In this document: piece after piece, positions 1 through 10,134 of the stretch | How the letters are laid out: every line of letters begins with the position of its first letter | Position numbering within the stretch: the stretch's first letter is position 1 | NCBI GenBank assembly: GCA_905147135.1 | Contig: LR990044.1 | Span: forward strand, 14,264,122 to 14,328,121 | DNA from: Blastobasis lacticolella | Lineage: Eukaryota > Arthropoda > Insecta > Lepidoptera > Blastobasidae | Direction: 5' to 3' | Length of the DNA stretch: 64,000 nucleotides | Program-made: the position numbers and the translations under genes | Notes under the pieces: generated by a model | What the model saw: the letters and a program-made list of their open reading frames with translations, nothing else | Database searches by the model: none | What the model was told of the DNA's origin: nothing

Positions 1-641
1 ATTAAAATTATAATTGTAATTAGAACTCCACTGTGAATGAGCTGATTCTCTTGAGTTCGTACATTCACAAACTTATGCATACATTCAGGAACCCTGAATT
101 AGAACCTGTGATATTAATCTACATATATTCAAATTATCTTACACATTACAAAATATAGTGACTTTTGTTATACATACTGAAATGAAATAAAATCATGAAA
201 ACATGTACATGTACCAACCATGTATTCGTGTAAGTGCTAATGAAATAGAAATAAAACATACACATTTGTTAGTGCTGAAGTCATGCTGATGTAACTTGTT
301 AACGCTAATTTTGCACAGATTACAATATACTAAGGTAATATGTAGTTTAAAAATGCTTATGTTTAAAAATCCTTCAAGTGAGATTTTATTTTAATTTATT
401 CTCTATGAAGGTATGGAGATAGATTTAAGGAAATACATCATTGGGGTCAAGCTGAGTGAACCTCGACTTCGCAAGGATAGTAATCTTAACAAATTATACA
501 CCTAAACCATCCGTTCAGAAGTTTTGGAGTTAACGCGAACAGACAGACTTTATTTTATAATATGTAGTGAAAAGACCAGTTTTAAAATCTGAAATGGGTG
601 CATGACTACGAGTGTTTAATGTCTCGAATTTTAATCTCCAG
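1..641 (+). other. Intron of HYOU1, 3' part
   Basis: This is AT-rich sequence ending in an acceptor at 640-641 that joins the first visible HYOU1 exon. I see no coding exon in it. It carries a fragment of an interspersed repeat at about 430-575. Confidence 0.7.
430..575 (+). repeat. Interspersed lepidopteran repeat fragment
   Basis: The segment ends with a 'ccgttcagaagttttggag' block followed by an 'acagacagactttatttt' block. A related copy lies at 47205-47390 ('ttgcgtagtttaaaatatct', then a 'gcgggaagcaactttgtttc' block). This layout matches a common lepidopteran SINE- or LINE-tail repeat. The limits are approximate. Confidence 0.45.
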
Positions 642-852
642 AACCCTAGGCGGTCATGAGGTAACTCTACGTCTCCGTGAGCACCTGATAAAGGCGTGGA
701 CAGCTTCCGGTGGCGGCGACGTGCGCGCTTCGCCCCGCGCTATGGAGAAACTGCTACGAGAAGCCGAACGGGTGAAGATTGTGTTGTCAGCCAATACGGA
801 ACATTATGCCCAGATCGAGAGCCTGCTCGATGATAAGGACTTCAAGCAGTTG
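642..852 (+). CDS. HYOU1: HYOU1 exon (first visible)
   Basis: The acceptor AG is at 640-641 and the donor gtgagt at 853. The exon encodes TLGGHEVTLRLREHLIKAWT and ends FKQL in phase 0. One base of an Arg codon comes from the previous exon, which is outside the window. It belongs to subdomain II of the nucleotide-binding domain. Confidence 0.9.
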
Positions 853-3800
853 GTGAGTTCAATAACTGGTTCTGTCATGTTTTATTTGGTTGGATTAATA
901 GCTTAACTAACAATTTTTTATAAAGAATAAGAATTTCCTTTGCATTGCCCACTCTGATAGGTAGGGAGATTAATATGTGCTTAATAGGTAATTTAATGGG
1001 GGCTGATGGCTGAATGGTTGAAATTTGAATTTCATCCTTCTTGTTTGCAAGTGTTGTCCACACAATTTTTTATGGAAAGTCCAATGCAAAAAACGTAGTA
1101 AGCAGGTCATCAATACTTTGCTAGCATAAATGCTATCCAATCATCATGGTGGTGATCACTGAAATCCAACTGTCGAATTTGAATGTTTCTAACTGAAACT
1201 ATGCGTGTAGCGCGCATAGTGGTACGTATTTTTAAATGTGTCACACCAAGCCGTACCCCACTGCACCCGTAACATGACGGGCTTTGTAGACAGACCGAGA
1301 AAATTCAAGCTGACTGGACCGAACAGCGAGATAAGAGCGTGACACAAATACAATATCTCGTGCGACACATCCCATCACCCTACACAAGCAGCACAACTAC
1401 AAACCCTCTATTAACACGTCACTCTTCTCACCCAGGTGACTCGCGTAGAAATCGAAGAGCTATGCTCCGACATGTGGCCCCGAGTCCGGGCGGTGGTGTC
1501 TCGCGCTTTAGCCGCGGCCGGGGGCGCGGGGGCCGGCGCTAGGCTCATCGTGGCCGGGGGCGCAGCGAGGCCCCCCGCGGTCAGGGAGACCCTCACGCAG
1601 GCCACGGGACACGAGCCCTCAAGGTCTATCAACGCTGATGAGGCGGCCGCTATGGGAGCTGTTTACAGGTGAGGGCTTTATGCGTTTGTTGTAGTTGAGC
1701 TACAGAGCTGCTCAATCTGCTGTTAGATAGATTGTAGATAGAATGTTGTGTCATATAATGAACACATTCTGACGGTCAGTAGAAAATGTACAGCGTCACC
1801 GTGTTTGGCCTTTGGCGGTGTGGTGTCCGGCAATAGTAGTAATGTAGTAGTAGCAGAGTAGAATATTAGATCGAGCCCTTCGACGAGGTGTCTACAAGGC
1901 GTAAGGGGCCACCTACTATCCTACAAGGCGACTGATGTCTTAGAAACTAATAGGGGCTAACCAGCTAGGACCTACATAAATAAGACAATAGGCAACAGCA
2001 TTTGTGGTTGTGTATTTTATAATGAAACATTTACATACGACACCGTAGGGAAAAATACAGATAGTAGTATCTATGTCGTGCCTTTTTTCACTTATCGCAT
2101 GCGAAAGCACATTTGTGAGCCGTGCATCAGTGGATGTTATTTATAGATTTTATTGTGTTGTTGATGTGACACAGGTTCACATTTACACACGTCAACGGTA
2201 AATAGTGCACATCGGCTTCGTAGAGCCTCTGATTGAATACGAATCCGAAACTAGCCTATGTCCCGACATCTTGTGCTTTGGTATGCACAAACGAATTGCG
2301 GCTTGTCAGTAAATTAAGTACTTCACGTTCAAAGCTATAATGTTAAAACTCCATTGCAGGGCGGCATCGTTGGCAACCGGGTACAAAGTGGCTGCATTGA
2401 ATGTACGTGACGCAGTGGTACTACCAATCCAGGTGGTGTTCACACGACATGTGGACGGAAACGACAAGTTGGTCAGTATACATAGTTCAGAAATGTATAA
2501 GTTTATAATTTTACGCAGTCTCAGTGGTCCTTGGCACTTTGTAATTTTTAAATTATGTTATCCTTTAGATTTTCATTATCTGTGTGATAATATTATGTTA
2601 AAATGTCTCTTTTCTCGCACCCAATATCCCTGAGCACTAACTTTAATTAAAAGTAATATATTTATTTCACATTTTCTTTCAGGATATGGTAAATGGTTTT
2701 ATGATTAAGTATTGTGATTGTTATTGACTTCTACTTCTTCCTTAAATCCTTTGACTTACATTTCAACATAAAATTAATTACTAAATTTTTGTTGCAGATT
2801 CGTCGAACACTATTCAGTCCTATGAACCCCTACCCCCAGAAGAAGGTCATCACTTTTAACAAACATACAGACGATTTCTCTTTCAACGTGAATTACGCTG
2901 AATTAGATCATATACCATCTAGTGAACTTACTTACATTGGTTCTTTGAACTTGACTCAAGTCGTCCTCACTGGAGTGGGTGCTACTCTTGGCAAACACAC
3001 CGCCGACAACATTGAATATAAAGGCATCAAGGCCCATTTCAATCTGGACGACTCTGGAATACTAAACTTGGTAAACGTAGAATTCGTCGCAGAAAAGACC
3101 GTTACTGAAGAACGAATTGATATGGACACTTTTTCTAAAATTGGTAGCACCATCAGCAAACTATTTGGCACAGACCCCGAAACTCCAACACCTGAAAAAG
3201 CTGAGGAGAAAACTGAAGAGAAAACTGACGAAAAAGCAGAAGACAAACAAGAGGAAGGTCAAAAGAATGACACAGAAAAAGCTACTGCAGGAAAACAAAA
3301 TGCTACAGAGACTGAAACAAAAACCAAACCCAAGATTGTAACTTTGAAAGAACCAATTAAGAGCGAAGAGCAAATTTTGACGCTACCGCCACTGACTCCT
3401 GATCAATTCAAGGATTCTAAAAAGAAGATTCAAGAACTTAATGCCGTTGATAAGAAACGAATTGAAAGGGAGACTGCATTGAACAATTTAGAAGCTTTCG
3501 TTGTCGACGCACAAATGAAAATGGATATGGAAGAATTTGCCGAGTGTGGAACTCCGGAAGAAATCGAAGAAATCAAAAAGATTTGCTCAGAACTATCTGA
3601 ATGGTTGGATGATGACGGTTATAATGCCGAAACGGAGATGTATGTAGAAAAACTCCAAATCCTACAGGATAAAACAAACATGATCTTCTTTAAAAACTGG
3701 GAGCACAAGGAGCGGCCTGATGCGATCGCAGCCTTGAGAAACATGTTGAATAGCTCTAGTGAATTCCTTAAAGCTGCGAAGAACATGACAAAAGAATTGA

Positions 3801-4228
3801 ACCCTGAGAAAGACGTCTTTACGGAAGTGGAGATAGGAGTGCTCGAGAAAAAGGTTACGGAAACCGAAGACTGGTTAGATAAGACAATTAAGGAGCAAAA
3901 AGCATTGAAAAAACACGAGGAGATCAAACTGACGATTGAGAGTATACGAGAGAAAATGGCTGGATTAGATAGAGAAGTGAAATATTTGGTGAACAAGATG
4001 AAGATATGGCGGCCCAAGAAACCGATTAAGAAGGAATCTGATAACAAAACCGAAACGGTTGAAGAGCCGGCGGAACAGGGTGATCAAACTGAACGTCAAG
4101 TAGAGACGCCAGAGGGATCTGAAACCACTGAAGACACAACCGAGTCGACAGCCGCAGGCGACAGCACCACAACCGAACCACCACTACAACTGTCAGATGG
4201 CCAAACAGATGAACATTCCGAATTATAA
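642..4228 (+). CDS. HYOU1: Hypoxia up-regulated protein 1 (Grp170, HSP70 family), 3' part of gene
   Basis: This is an ER-lumenal HSP110/Grp170-class chaperone that binds unfolded secretory proteins and acts as a nucleotide exchange factor for BiP. Visible coding exons are 642-852, 1436-1668, 2360-2471 and 2798-4228, all with GT-AG borders and compatible phases; a 6-nt exon at 2683-2688 may also be used. The product starts inside the HSP70 nucleotide-binding domain (RTLGGHEVTLRLREHL, then LIVAGGAARPP, the phosphate/adenosine loop, and NADEAAAMGAVY). It continues through the beta substrate-binding domain (PYPQKKVITFNKHTDDFSFN), a long Glu/Lys-rich acidic loop, and the alpha-helical lid (TEVEIGVLEKKVTETEDWLD). 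It ends in HSEL, a KDEL-like ER retrieval signal. About 660 residues are in the window; the family is usually 900-1000, so the signal peptide and N-terminal exons lie off the left edge. The family assignment is firm. Confidence 0.93.
1436..1668 (+). CDS. HYOU1: HYOU1 exon
   Basis: The acceptor is cccag at 1431-1435 and the donor gtgagg at 1669. It encodes VTRVEIEELCSDMW through NADEAAAMGAVY, the end of the HSP70 nucleotide-binding domain. It is strikingly GC-rich compared with its flanks. LIVAGGAARPP stands where most family members have an LVGGATRVP-like motif. Confidence 0.92.
2360..2471 (+). CDS. HYOU1: HYOU1 exon
   Basis: The acceptor ccattgcag ends at 2359 and the donor gtcagt starts at 2472. 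It encodes the linker to the substrate-binding domain (VRDAVVLPIQVVFTRHVDG) and ends in phase 0 after a Leu codon. Confidence 0.88.
2683..2688 (+). CDS. HYOU1: Candidate 6-nt microexon of HYOU1 (Asp-Met)
   Basis: The six bases GATATG sit between a strong pyrimidine tract with AG (acattttctttcag) and a good donor (gtaaat). Both flanking exons are in phase 0, so inclusion would add Asp-Met and keep the frame: NDKL-DM-IRRTLFS. This is inferred from splice signals alone; it could also be unused. Confidence 0.5.
2798..4228 (+). CDS. HYOU1: HYOU1 terminal coding exon
   Basis: The acceptor ttttgttgcag ends at 2797. The exon encodes 476 residues plus a TAA stop at 4226-4228. In order it holds the beta-sandwich substrate-binding domain (about 25-90 of the exon), a low-complexity acidic loop (roughly 120-200) rich in EKAEEKTEEKTDEK-type repeats, the helical lid (about 210-430) and a Thr/Glu-rich tail ending HSEL. 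The whole C-terminal half being on one exon is notable given the small exons upstream. Confidence 0.93.
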   Translation: MRRTLFSPMNPYPQKKVITFNKHTDDFSFNVNYAELDHIPSSELTYIGSLNLTQVVLTGVGATLGKHTADNIEYKGIKAHFNLDDSGILNLVNVEFVAEKTVTEERIDMDTFSKIGSTISKLFGTDPETPTPEKAEEKTEEKTDEKAEDKQEEGQKNDTEKATAGKQNATETETKTKPKIVTLKEPIKSEEQILTLPPLTPDQFKDSKKKIQELNAVDKKRIERETALNNLEAFVVDAQMKMDMEEFAECGTPEEIEEIKKICSELSEWLDDDGYNAETEMYVEKLQILQDKTNMIFFKNWEHKERPDAIAALRNMLNSSSEFLKAAKNMTKELNPEKDVFTEVEIGVLEKKVTETEDWLDKTIKEQKALKKHEEIKLTIESIREKMAGLDREVKYLVNKMKIWRPKKPIKKESDNKTETVEEPAEQGDQTERQVETPEGSETTEDTTESTAAGDSTTTEPPLQLSDGQTDEHSEL

Positions 4229-4328
4229 TAAGGTGTGATGTGTTTTTTAATTTATTAGTCCTAATTTATTTTTACATTTTAAATTGCATGGCGTATTCGC
4301 TTGTCATGTTGCATTTAATAGTTGAATT

Positions 4329-4334
4329 AATAAA
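4329..4334 (+). terminator. HYOU1: Poly(A) signal AATAAA of HYOU1
   Basis: A canonical AATAAA lies about 100 bases after the HYOU1 stop codon and is followed by AT-rich sequence. It is the first canonical signal after the stop. Confidence 0.65.
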
Positions 4335-6056
4335 GACAACAACTGCTAAGATTGAATGGTAATGGATGTGCAGCGGTGATAAATTCCGAAAATAATATGT
4401 CGACGAATATTATTCGTTATTTGTTGCACAAATCTCTTCTTGGTGGGTTATTATAAAATTTATTTCGCACAGATCACAATTCTTATGAATATTACGTGCT
4501 ATGTCGTTACGTTACCAAATGTTATAAATATTGTTTGTTATTTATTCGTAGTAAAATTTTGAAGTGTGAGAGGCGAATACGCTATAGAACTCTTAAATCT
4601 CAATTCAAACTGTGGTCGCCTTATCTTTTTCATTTTTAGTTGATTTTTTAAATGAAATTATTGTTTTATTCATCCACTTCATCCCCTACTGCAACCTTAA
4701 TGGTTTCGCAGCATAAATTACGCGAAAATGTATCAATTAATCGTATTTATTGTAAACTTTATGTGATATGTAAAATGGCTATAAGTTTGTGAGAGTATTA
4801 GCGGTATTTTTATGCTGTGCATATAACTAAGTAACATAAGAGAAGATGTAAAACCTGTGTACACATTGTTCGGTTGTTTAATTAGGTGAATTCATTCTTT
4901 TTCATTAACTCATTACGTAAGTATTTTGTCATAAGTTTAGTGTTTCTGAAGTGTTCCGAGTGTATAGCATAAAAGTAGCCGTGATCGACATAAATGTTAA
5001 TTCTTAAGTGAGATTCGTCAAAACCCAGTCGCAAAGGTAAATAAATTATACAATGAATGAACAAATGTTTACTTTTATTTTGAATAGGTAATGTGGTAAG
5101 CTACTCTTTCGTCAGTATTCCTAAAATAGTTGAACAGACTTTTGTTGAAGTTGATTCCATGTTTGCTGTGTTCTTGTTTGCGCCTTCATTTCTATTATTA
5201 TCTTAGTGTCTAATCCGGCTTCAGCATACTAACGTTGTAGGCCATTGGCTTCCGCAAAATCGCGCTACCTCGTTCTGAGGCTTGAGCAGCATGTGACAAA
5301 TCAGTGCAAGCGAGATTGTGTCATGCCAAGGCTAGGCATGGATGTACTCATTAGTGACTCGTTCGGGGCGTGTAACGCCACAGATCCTTCATAGCATTCA
5401 TTTCGTTGGCATGAAGTTCGCAGCGCCGCTCAAGGTCTAGTTTTTAAAAATAAGTCAAGGTTTGAGCCTATACTTGACTGATTAAAAAAACCAGTGTTCA
5501 AGTCTACCTTGAAACAAGTATTTGCCCAATCAGATAATTTAACCATGCATTGACCGATATCTTGGCGATACCCAATTGTATTGAATGTTGAAATGAAATT
5601 AGAGATGCCGTCATTATCGCCATATTTTTTGTCCACGGCACGACCCAGCGTGGTATTCTAATTACACAAGCATCTCAATCTTATGTTGTAATAACGTTTG
5701 TGCACATTATTTATTGAATACTTTATTGAAATGTTTACTTATAAAACGAGTAATTCTATTTTTTTGGGTTTAACGGAGCTACATGAAGGTACACGGCACC
5801 AGCGCCAAAGGGTAATTGGGTAAGAAGGGCATTATAAGAATATTTTCGAAGTTCTTATTGGTCGCAAAGCAAGGAATGAAAAACAACAGACGCCACAGCG
5901 AACTCGGTCGAAGACAGGAAATGTTAATACCAGTTGGAATTCTCTTGGAAGCTTACAGTGAAGCATTTGCGATAAAAAAGGAAGCGGACTGGTTCTGCAA
6001 ATATCGAACTTCATTCAGAATCCTTGTAGAGTACATTCAGGTTAACGTTGTTTTGA
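4335..6056. other. Intergenic, no gene seen
   Basis: This stretch after HYOU1 is AT-rich and has only short chance reading frames. Around 5220-5420 it is somewhat less AT-rich, but I recognise nothing in it. Confidence 0.5.
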
Positions 6057-6285
6057 AGACCTGAGTGGTTCAGTGGTGAACATGCCGATCTGTCACGCAG
6101 ACGTCATGGGTTCGTTCCCGGCCGGGCAGAAATTTAGGTGATGAATTTTAATTTCTGTTCCGTGTCTGGGTGTTATATGTGTAATAAGGATATATTTAAA
6201 AGTATATAAGTAGTTTATCAGTTGTCTAGAACCCATAACACAAGGTTTGCTTACATTGGGGCTAGATGATTTAATATTCATTAAT
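6057..6285 (+). repeat. SINE-1, tRNA-like SINE copy
   Basis: The head reads 'gacctgagtggttcagtgg' with a B-box-like 'gggttcgttcccggccggg', typical of a tRNA-derived pol III head. The body contains 'gaattttaatttctgtt', 'gggtgttatatg' and the 3' block 'acccataacacaaggtttgc'. Related copies are at about 12950, 30546 and 42728, with 3'-only copies elsewhere. Confidence 0.8.
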
Positions 6286-6412
6286 TTTTTTAAATAAGAT
6301 ACTTTGTATTCTAATTGGGCGTGAAAAACCTCCCAGCCGAGAATATGATTATCTAGATACCTAGACATGGCAGACATTTGCCGTTTTACAATCACGTTAC
6401 GTTCTTTACACA

Positions 6413-6547
6413 TATTATTATATTAGACGGGACTTGGACGCGACGTACCTTTATGATTTGTTTTCCCGACGTTTCGGTAGGGTTACACCCACCGTGGTCA
6501 CGAGACAACTGAGTCGTCGCGTCCAAGTCCCGTCTAATATAATAATA
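6413..6547. mobile_element. Fold-back MITE with perfect 33-bp terminal inverted repeats
   Basis: The left arm 6413-6445 and right arm 6515-6547 are exact reverse complements over 33 bases, each containing tagacgggacttggacgcga or its complement. The 69-bp centre contains 'cccgacgtttcggtagggtt' and 'acccaccgtggtcacgag', blocks I recall from abundant lepidopteran repeats. It has no coding capacity. Confidence 0.85.
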
Positions 6548-6644
6548 CGTTACAATCACACTAGGAATTAGCCTAATGGCAGTTTGATGGAAAACCATTG
6601 GTCCTAAACTAGTAGCAGAATAGCTAAAACGTGTCAAACTTCCT

Positions 6645-6800
6645 CATCATCGTCATCATCATAATATCAGCCGAAAGACGCCCACTGCTGGGCATAGGCC
6701 TCCCACCAGAGATTTTCACAAAGGCCGGTCCTGTGCCTTCCGTATCCAGCTGAGATCTTTACCAGGTCGTCGGTCCACCTTGTGTCAATCTTCCTATTGA
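6645..6800 (-). mobile_element. 5'-truncated RTE-type LINE 3' end
   Basis: Read on the - strand this is the same element end as 63505-63689: 'gcccactgctgggcatagg' and 'accaggtcgtcggtccacct' occur in both (allowing for strand). It starts with a (CATC)n run, the complement of the (GATG)n tail. It is not coding any more. Confidence 0.75.
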
Positions 6801-7780
6801 GCTTCATTAAGCAAATCGTAAGTTAGCCGACTTAGGGCCCAGATGGCCCGATTGCCTGTTTCTCTGCCGTATCTATAGCTCTAAAAGAATAACTATTCTG
6901 CAGTAAACTAATCGATTAGATACCTACCATGACTTTTAGGTAGGCAATGTAATGACAGTGTGTGGTCCTTTCGCAATCAGTTTTAATTACTCACGGTTAC
7001 CGATCAATTCGCGTTGTCCGACAACGGTATCTACCATCGCTTTATTGCAAATCGTCGCAAGATCTCGCCAATTCACAGAATGAGCGTACAGGTGGTTCGA
7101 ACGTGCTCGTAAAATGTCCGGCCAGCGGTCTTATGAATGTTTTTGTCGCAATTAAAATGCGTGCGGACACTGAAGATGTTATTGCCATAGCGAGGCGTGA
7201 TACAACGTAACGATCTATTTAGAACCGGTTGAGCGCGGGTCGGACTCGCATGTGAAGGGTTCCGTCAGCAGTGGACTATTACCACCCCGTAGCCCGTAAG
7301 GAACTTAAGGCTCCTCCACATTAGATAAGAGATAGGCGAGTTGGAGATCATGGATCATGATCACGGGAGACATTGGTCAATCTCGCTTCGCCAACGGTAT
7401 TAGGAGGCACACCTAACGAGCTGGCGAGCTCGTAGCGGTGCTGCAGTTCGACTAGCGTTAAAGTACGAAACGGTCTGCCACCCAGTTGCCGGACAGGACC
7501 ATTGCTAACCTTAACTATCGGTCTCGCTAGCACGCTGCCACTAGATCTGCTTCAGGCTAGCAAAACAAAAATAATAAGTATTATGTTACTGTGCTGTAAA
7601 TGTGTCTGATAATTTTATTTGTTCATAGGCAGGATTTTGTATCGTTGATTAGACGGGTAGGCAACGTACACACACATTTCCTCTGCGCGGTTACCGATGG
7701 CAGTGCAACAAAACTGCCACAAACGTTACTAGGTAGAGACGCTGAAGCGGGTACCTAACTATTCGTAGTAGGCATACAAG
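6801..7780. other. Intergenic, unclassified repeats
   Basis: The stretch 7220-7570 is moderately GC-rich and has a 61-codon open stretch on the - strand, but I recognise no protein family. The block 'catgtgaagggttccgtcag' resembles edges of common lepidopteran repeats. No gene is supported. Confidence 0.4.
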
Positions 7781-8005
7781 CAAAGGGCTGCGAGTCGCGA
7801 GGGCCGAGGCCTCTCATTATGTCCGCGTGAAGTTTATGGTTCCCCGCCTCCGAGGCTGCTATTCCGCGAGGAATGCGCCCTCCCTCCCCGTCCCCCCGCC
7901 GGCTGCGCCCGCGCCGTTTTTGTTCCCAACCGCCGCCATTGACATGCTCCAGCAGCTTTGGGAACGACCTGTTTCATTTACTCTGAAAATCGAGTTTTGA
8001 ACCAC
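7780..8005 (+). promoter_or_regulatory. GC-rich island ending in a strong splice donor; candidate 5' noncoding exon
   Basis: A GC-rich block (around 7840-7960, for example 'ccgccggctgcgcccgcgcc') stands out sharply from its AT-rich surroundings. It ends at a good donor, accac|gtaagt, at 8006. No coding frame is recognised. It could be the first noncoding exon and promoter of ihog, whose ATG exon begins with a splice acceptor, but 20 kb of intron would be needed. This is inference. Confidence 0.25.
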
Positions 8006-8505
8006 GTAAGTCAGCATTCAGCCGAGGGTATTAGGTAGTGCATCTATGTTTAAGTTTGTTTTGTTTTGAAGTATGTTTGATGTAAGTAGGTACTCTGTTT
8101 AGAATGCCTAGGGTAGGTAGAAGACTAGTTAGATAGACGCATCCAAATATTTAAGTAAATAATATTTATATTTCTTAGGTATGCACCTACCTATTTAGGT
8201 TTCTGCGTGTGAGCTATTCTAAGTATGACTATCTTACTTACCCACGAGTACCTAAAGAGCTTTATTTCAGAAGAGAAAAGGTCACAGAAGAGCATACACT
8301 AGTCTGTCTGTTACAAAGCGTTTACGTAATTTTTCCGCGAAATGTTATTTACGAGTTATGTTATTGATGACAGCACCCGAGGGTAATACAAGTATCGAAA
8401 CTTTTCTCAGAACTATTTAGGTACTAGAATGTAGGGACTTATTTGTCAACTTAATTAGTTTCAGTAACTCAATATATAACGACCCGTGCCAAATGTGTCT
8501 GTCAT

Positions 8506-8972
8506 CAGGGCCGGATCAACCATGTTGGGGCCCCAGGCAATGAACTTCTCAGGGCCCCTTTAGCCAGGCCGCACTCAGGATTGCACTTGAGGATGAGTAG
8601 AGCATAAACAAATTGTTGATTTAGGTACTCATTTGCATTGAAATTACAAACTCAGGGATCGTTATAAAAGAATGAGCCAACGCAGCTAGCTCGGAATTTT
8701 TGGTATTTGGCTCTTAAAAGCTAAGGCGGTCGTAAAGAAAGTAGTAACATAATTATCAATGAATTTAATCACAATGAATGAACGAGATATTTTGCATTTC
8801 GCTAAGCTGGAGAGGTCGTAATTTAAACAATTTAATTGAAGCAGAGGGACTTCGGATTTTTTGATAATTTATATTTATACTATTTTCGAAAAAAAAAAAT
8901 TATCGTAGACCCCTAACCGATACGGGGCCCCTCAGTGCTTGCCTACTCTGCCTTATGGAAAGTCCGACCCTG
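8506..8972. mobile_element. hAT-type nonautonomous transposon (467 bp)
   Basis: The ends are inverted: CAGGGCCGGA at 8506 and the complement of CAGGGTCGGA ending at 8972, with further GGGGCCCC blocks inside each end. It is flanked by 8-bp direct repeats, tctgtcat (8498-8505) and actgtcat (8973-8980), with one mismatch. An 8-bp duplication and CAGGG-type ends fit the hAT superfamily. There is no transposase frame. Confidence 0.8.
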
Positions 8973-9044
8973 ACTGTCATTCGCAAAGCAATAAATGCTG
9001 TCTGTAAATGGAAATATCAGCATATCATTTGTTTGAAAGAGAGT

Positions 9045-9205
9045 TGGAGACAGCACCGAGCTTTGCGGGACACCAGCCTAATGTCCAAGCTATCGGAGGA
9101 ACTGTAGTCAACTATGAATCTGGTGGACAAAAAACAACTTACCGATTTGCACAATCTCTCGGGAAGACCATATGATGGTAACTTCGATCAAACGCCTTCG
9201 CTTTA
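9045..9205 (-). mobile_element. LINE reverse transcriptase fragment
   Basis: Its reverse complement matches the LINE at 10860-11010 in order: 'cgaagttaccatcata', 'gtcccgcaaagctcggtgct'. It is an inverted, short piece of the same LINE family, with stops. Confidence 0.75.
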
Positions 9206-9224
9206 ATGCTTTATTTGACTAGTA

Positions 9225-9465
9225 ATGTTCAATTTATGGATAGATCGAACTATGTTCAATCTATGTAATGTCATATCATGTCATGTTTATTTTCTTAACT
9301 TGCACTCGACAGTCGACAGTTCTCTACCCAAAAAGGTTGCCTGGTAAAAATCGCTTTAAGCGATAAGGCCGCCTGTTGCTTCTCCTGCTGTTAATTTTAA
9401 GTACCCATTGTATTTTTTTTATTGTGCAATAAAGCGTTATTCATTCATTCATTCATATCACCGAA
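9225..9465 (+). repeat. LINE-type 3' tail with (ATTC)n microsatellite
   Basis: The block 'cgctttaagcgataaggccg' followed by T-rich sequence, 'caataaagcgttattc' and a run of ATTC repeats matches a common lepidopteran retrotransposon 3' end from memory. The limits are approximate. Confidence 0.6.
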
Positions 9466-9699
9466 GTTGCGTTGCGTTGGAGGAGTCAAAGTCAAAGGCA
9501 TTTATTTGTGACAGATACATCAAGATATTATAATGTTTGTGAGTATCTCTCCGTTAACCCCAATTGTGGGCATACAAATATTATACTTATGCATATAAAA
9601 TCATAATGGCTAATGGCTGGTATAATATGATATTATATGATGATACTTATTAAATTATTTCATAGTTATTTTTAACATAACTAAGTGTTACACGGTACA

Positions 9700-10130
9700 T
9701 GTCTGCAGGCTTCTGCCCTGGGACGGACTTGGCACCAATATCAACGGCAAGTACCTCACCTTTCATTTGCTGACGATATCGTAGTTATGGCTGAAACCCG
9801 GGAAGACTCACGCAAAATGTTCAACGGACAAGACGAAAATTATGTTAAATGTCCAATGTGTTGAGCCTACTCCAGTGACAGTTGGAGGCGCTCCACTTGA
9901 AGTTGTTGACGATTATACACAAAATACCTAGGACGAATAGTTCAGCAAGGTAAGTCCAATTTCGAGTAAGAGGTCAATCGACGATTCCATCTGGGTTGGG
10001 CAGCGTTTGGATAGCTACGCCATATATTTTCGTACCAATTACCGCAGCGTCTCAAGACGAGGGACTTTGACAAGTGAATAGAGACGTGGCCGCTCACTGT
10101 GATGTGATAAGAAAACTCACTATCTACTAT
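9700..10130 (+). mobile_element. RTE-type LINE reverse transcriptase remnant
   Basis: Broken frames read HLSFADDIVVMAETRED (RT motif C, FADD) and later LGRIVQQGKSNF and LGWAAFG, in the order typical of RTE-clade ORF2 (thumb and C-terminal region). There are several stops and frameshifts, so it is an old pseudogene of a retrotransposon. Confidence 0.75.
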
Positions 10131-10134
10131 GCAA

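Noticed and set aside
1198..1221. Small palindrome actatgcg...cgcatagt in a HYOU1 intron
   Set aside because: An 8-bp stem is expected by chance at this scale.
7348..7533. 61-codon - strand frame with protein-like composition
   Set aside because: I recognise no family and there is no start or splice context. It may be an old transposon fragment.
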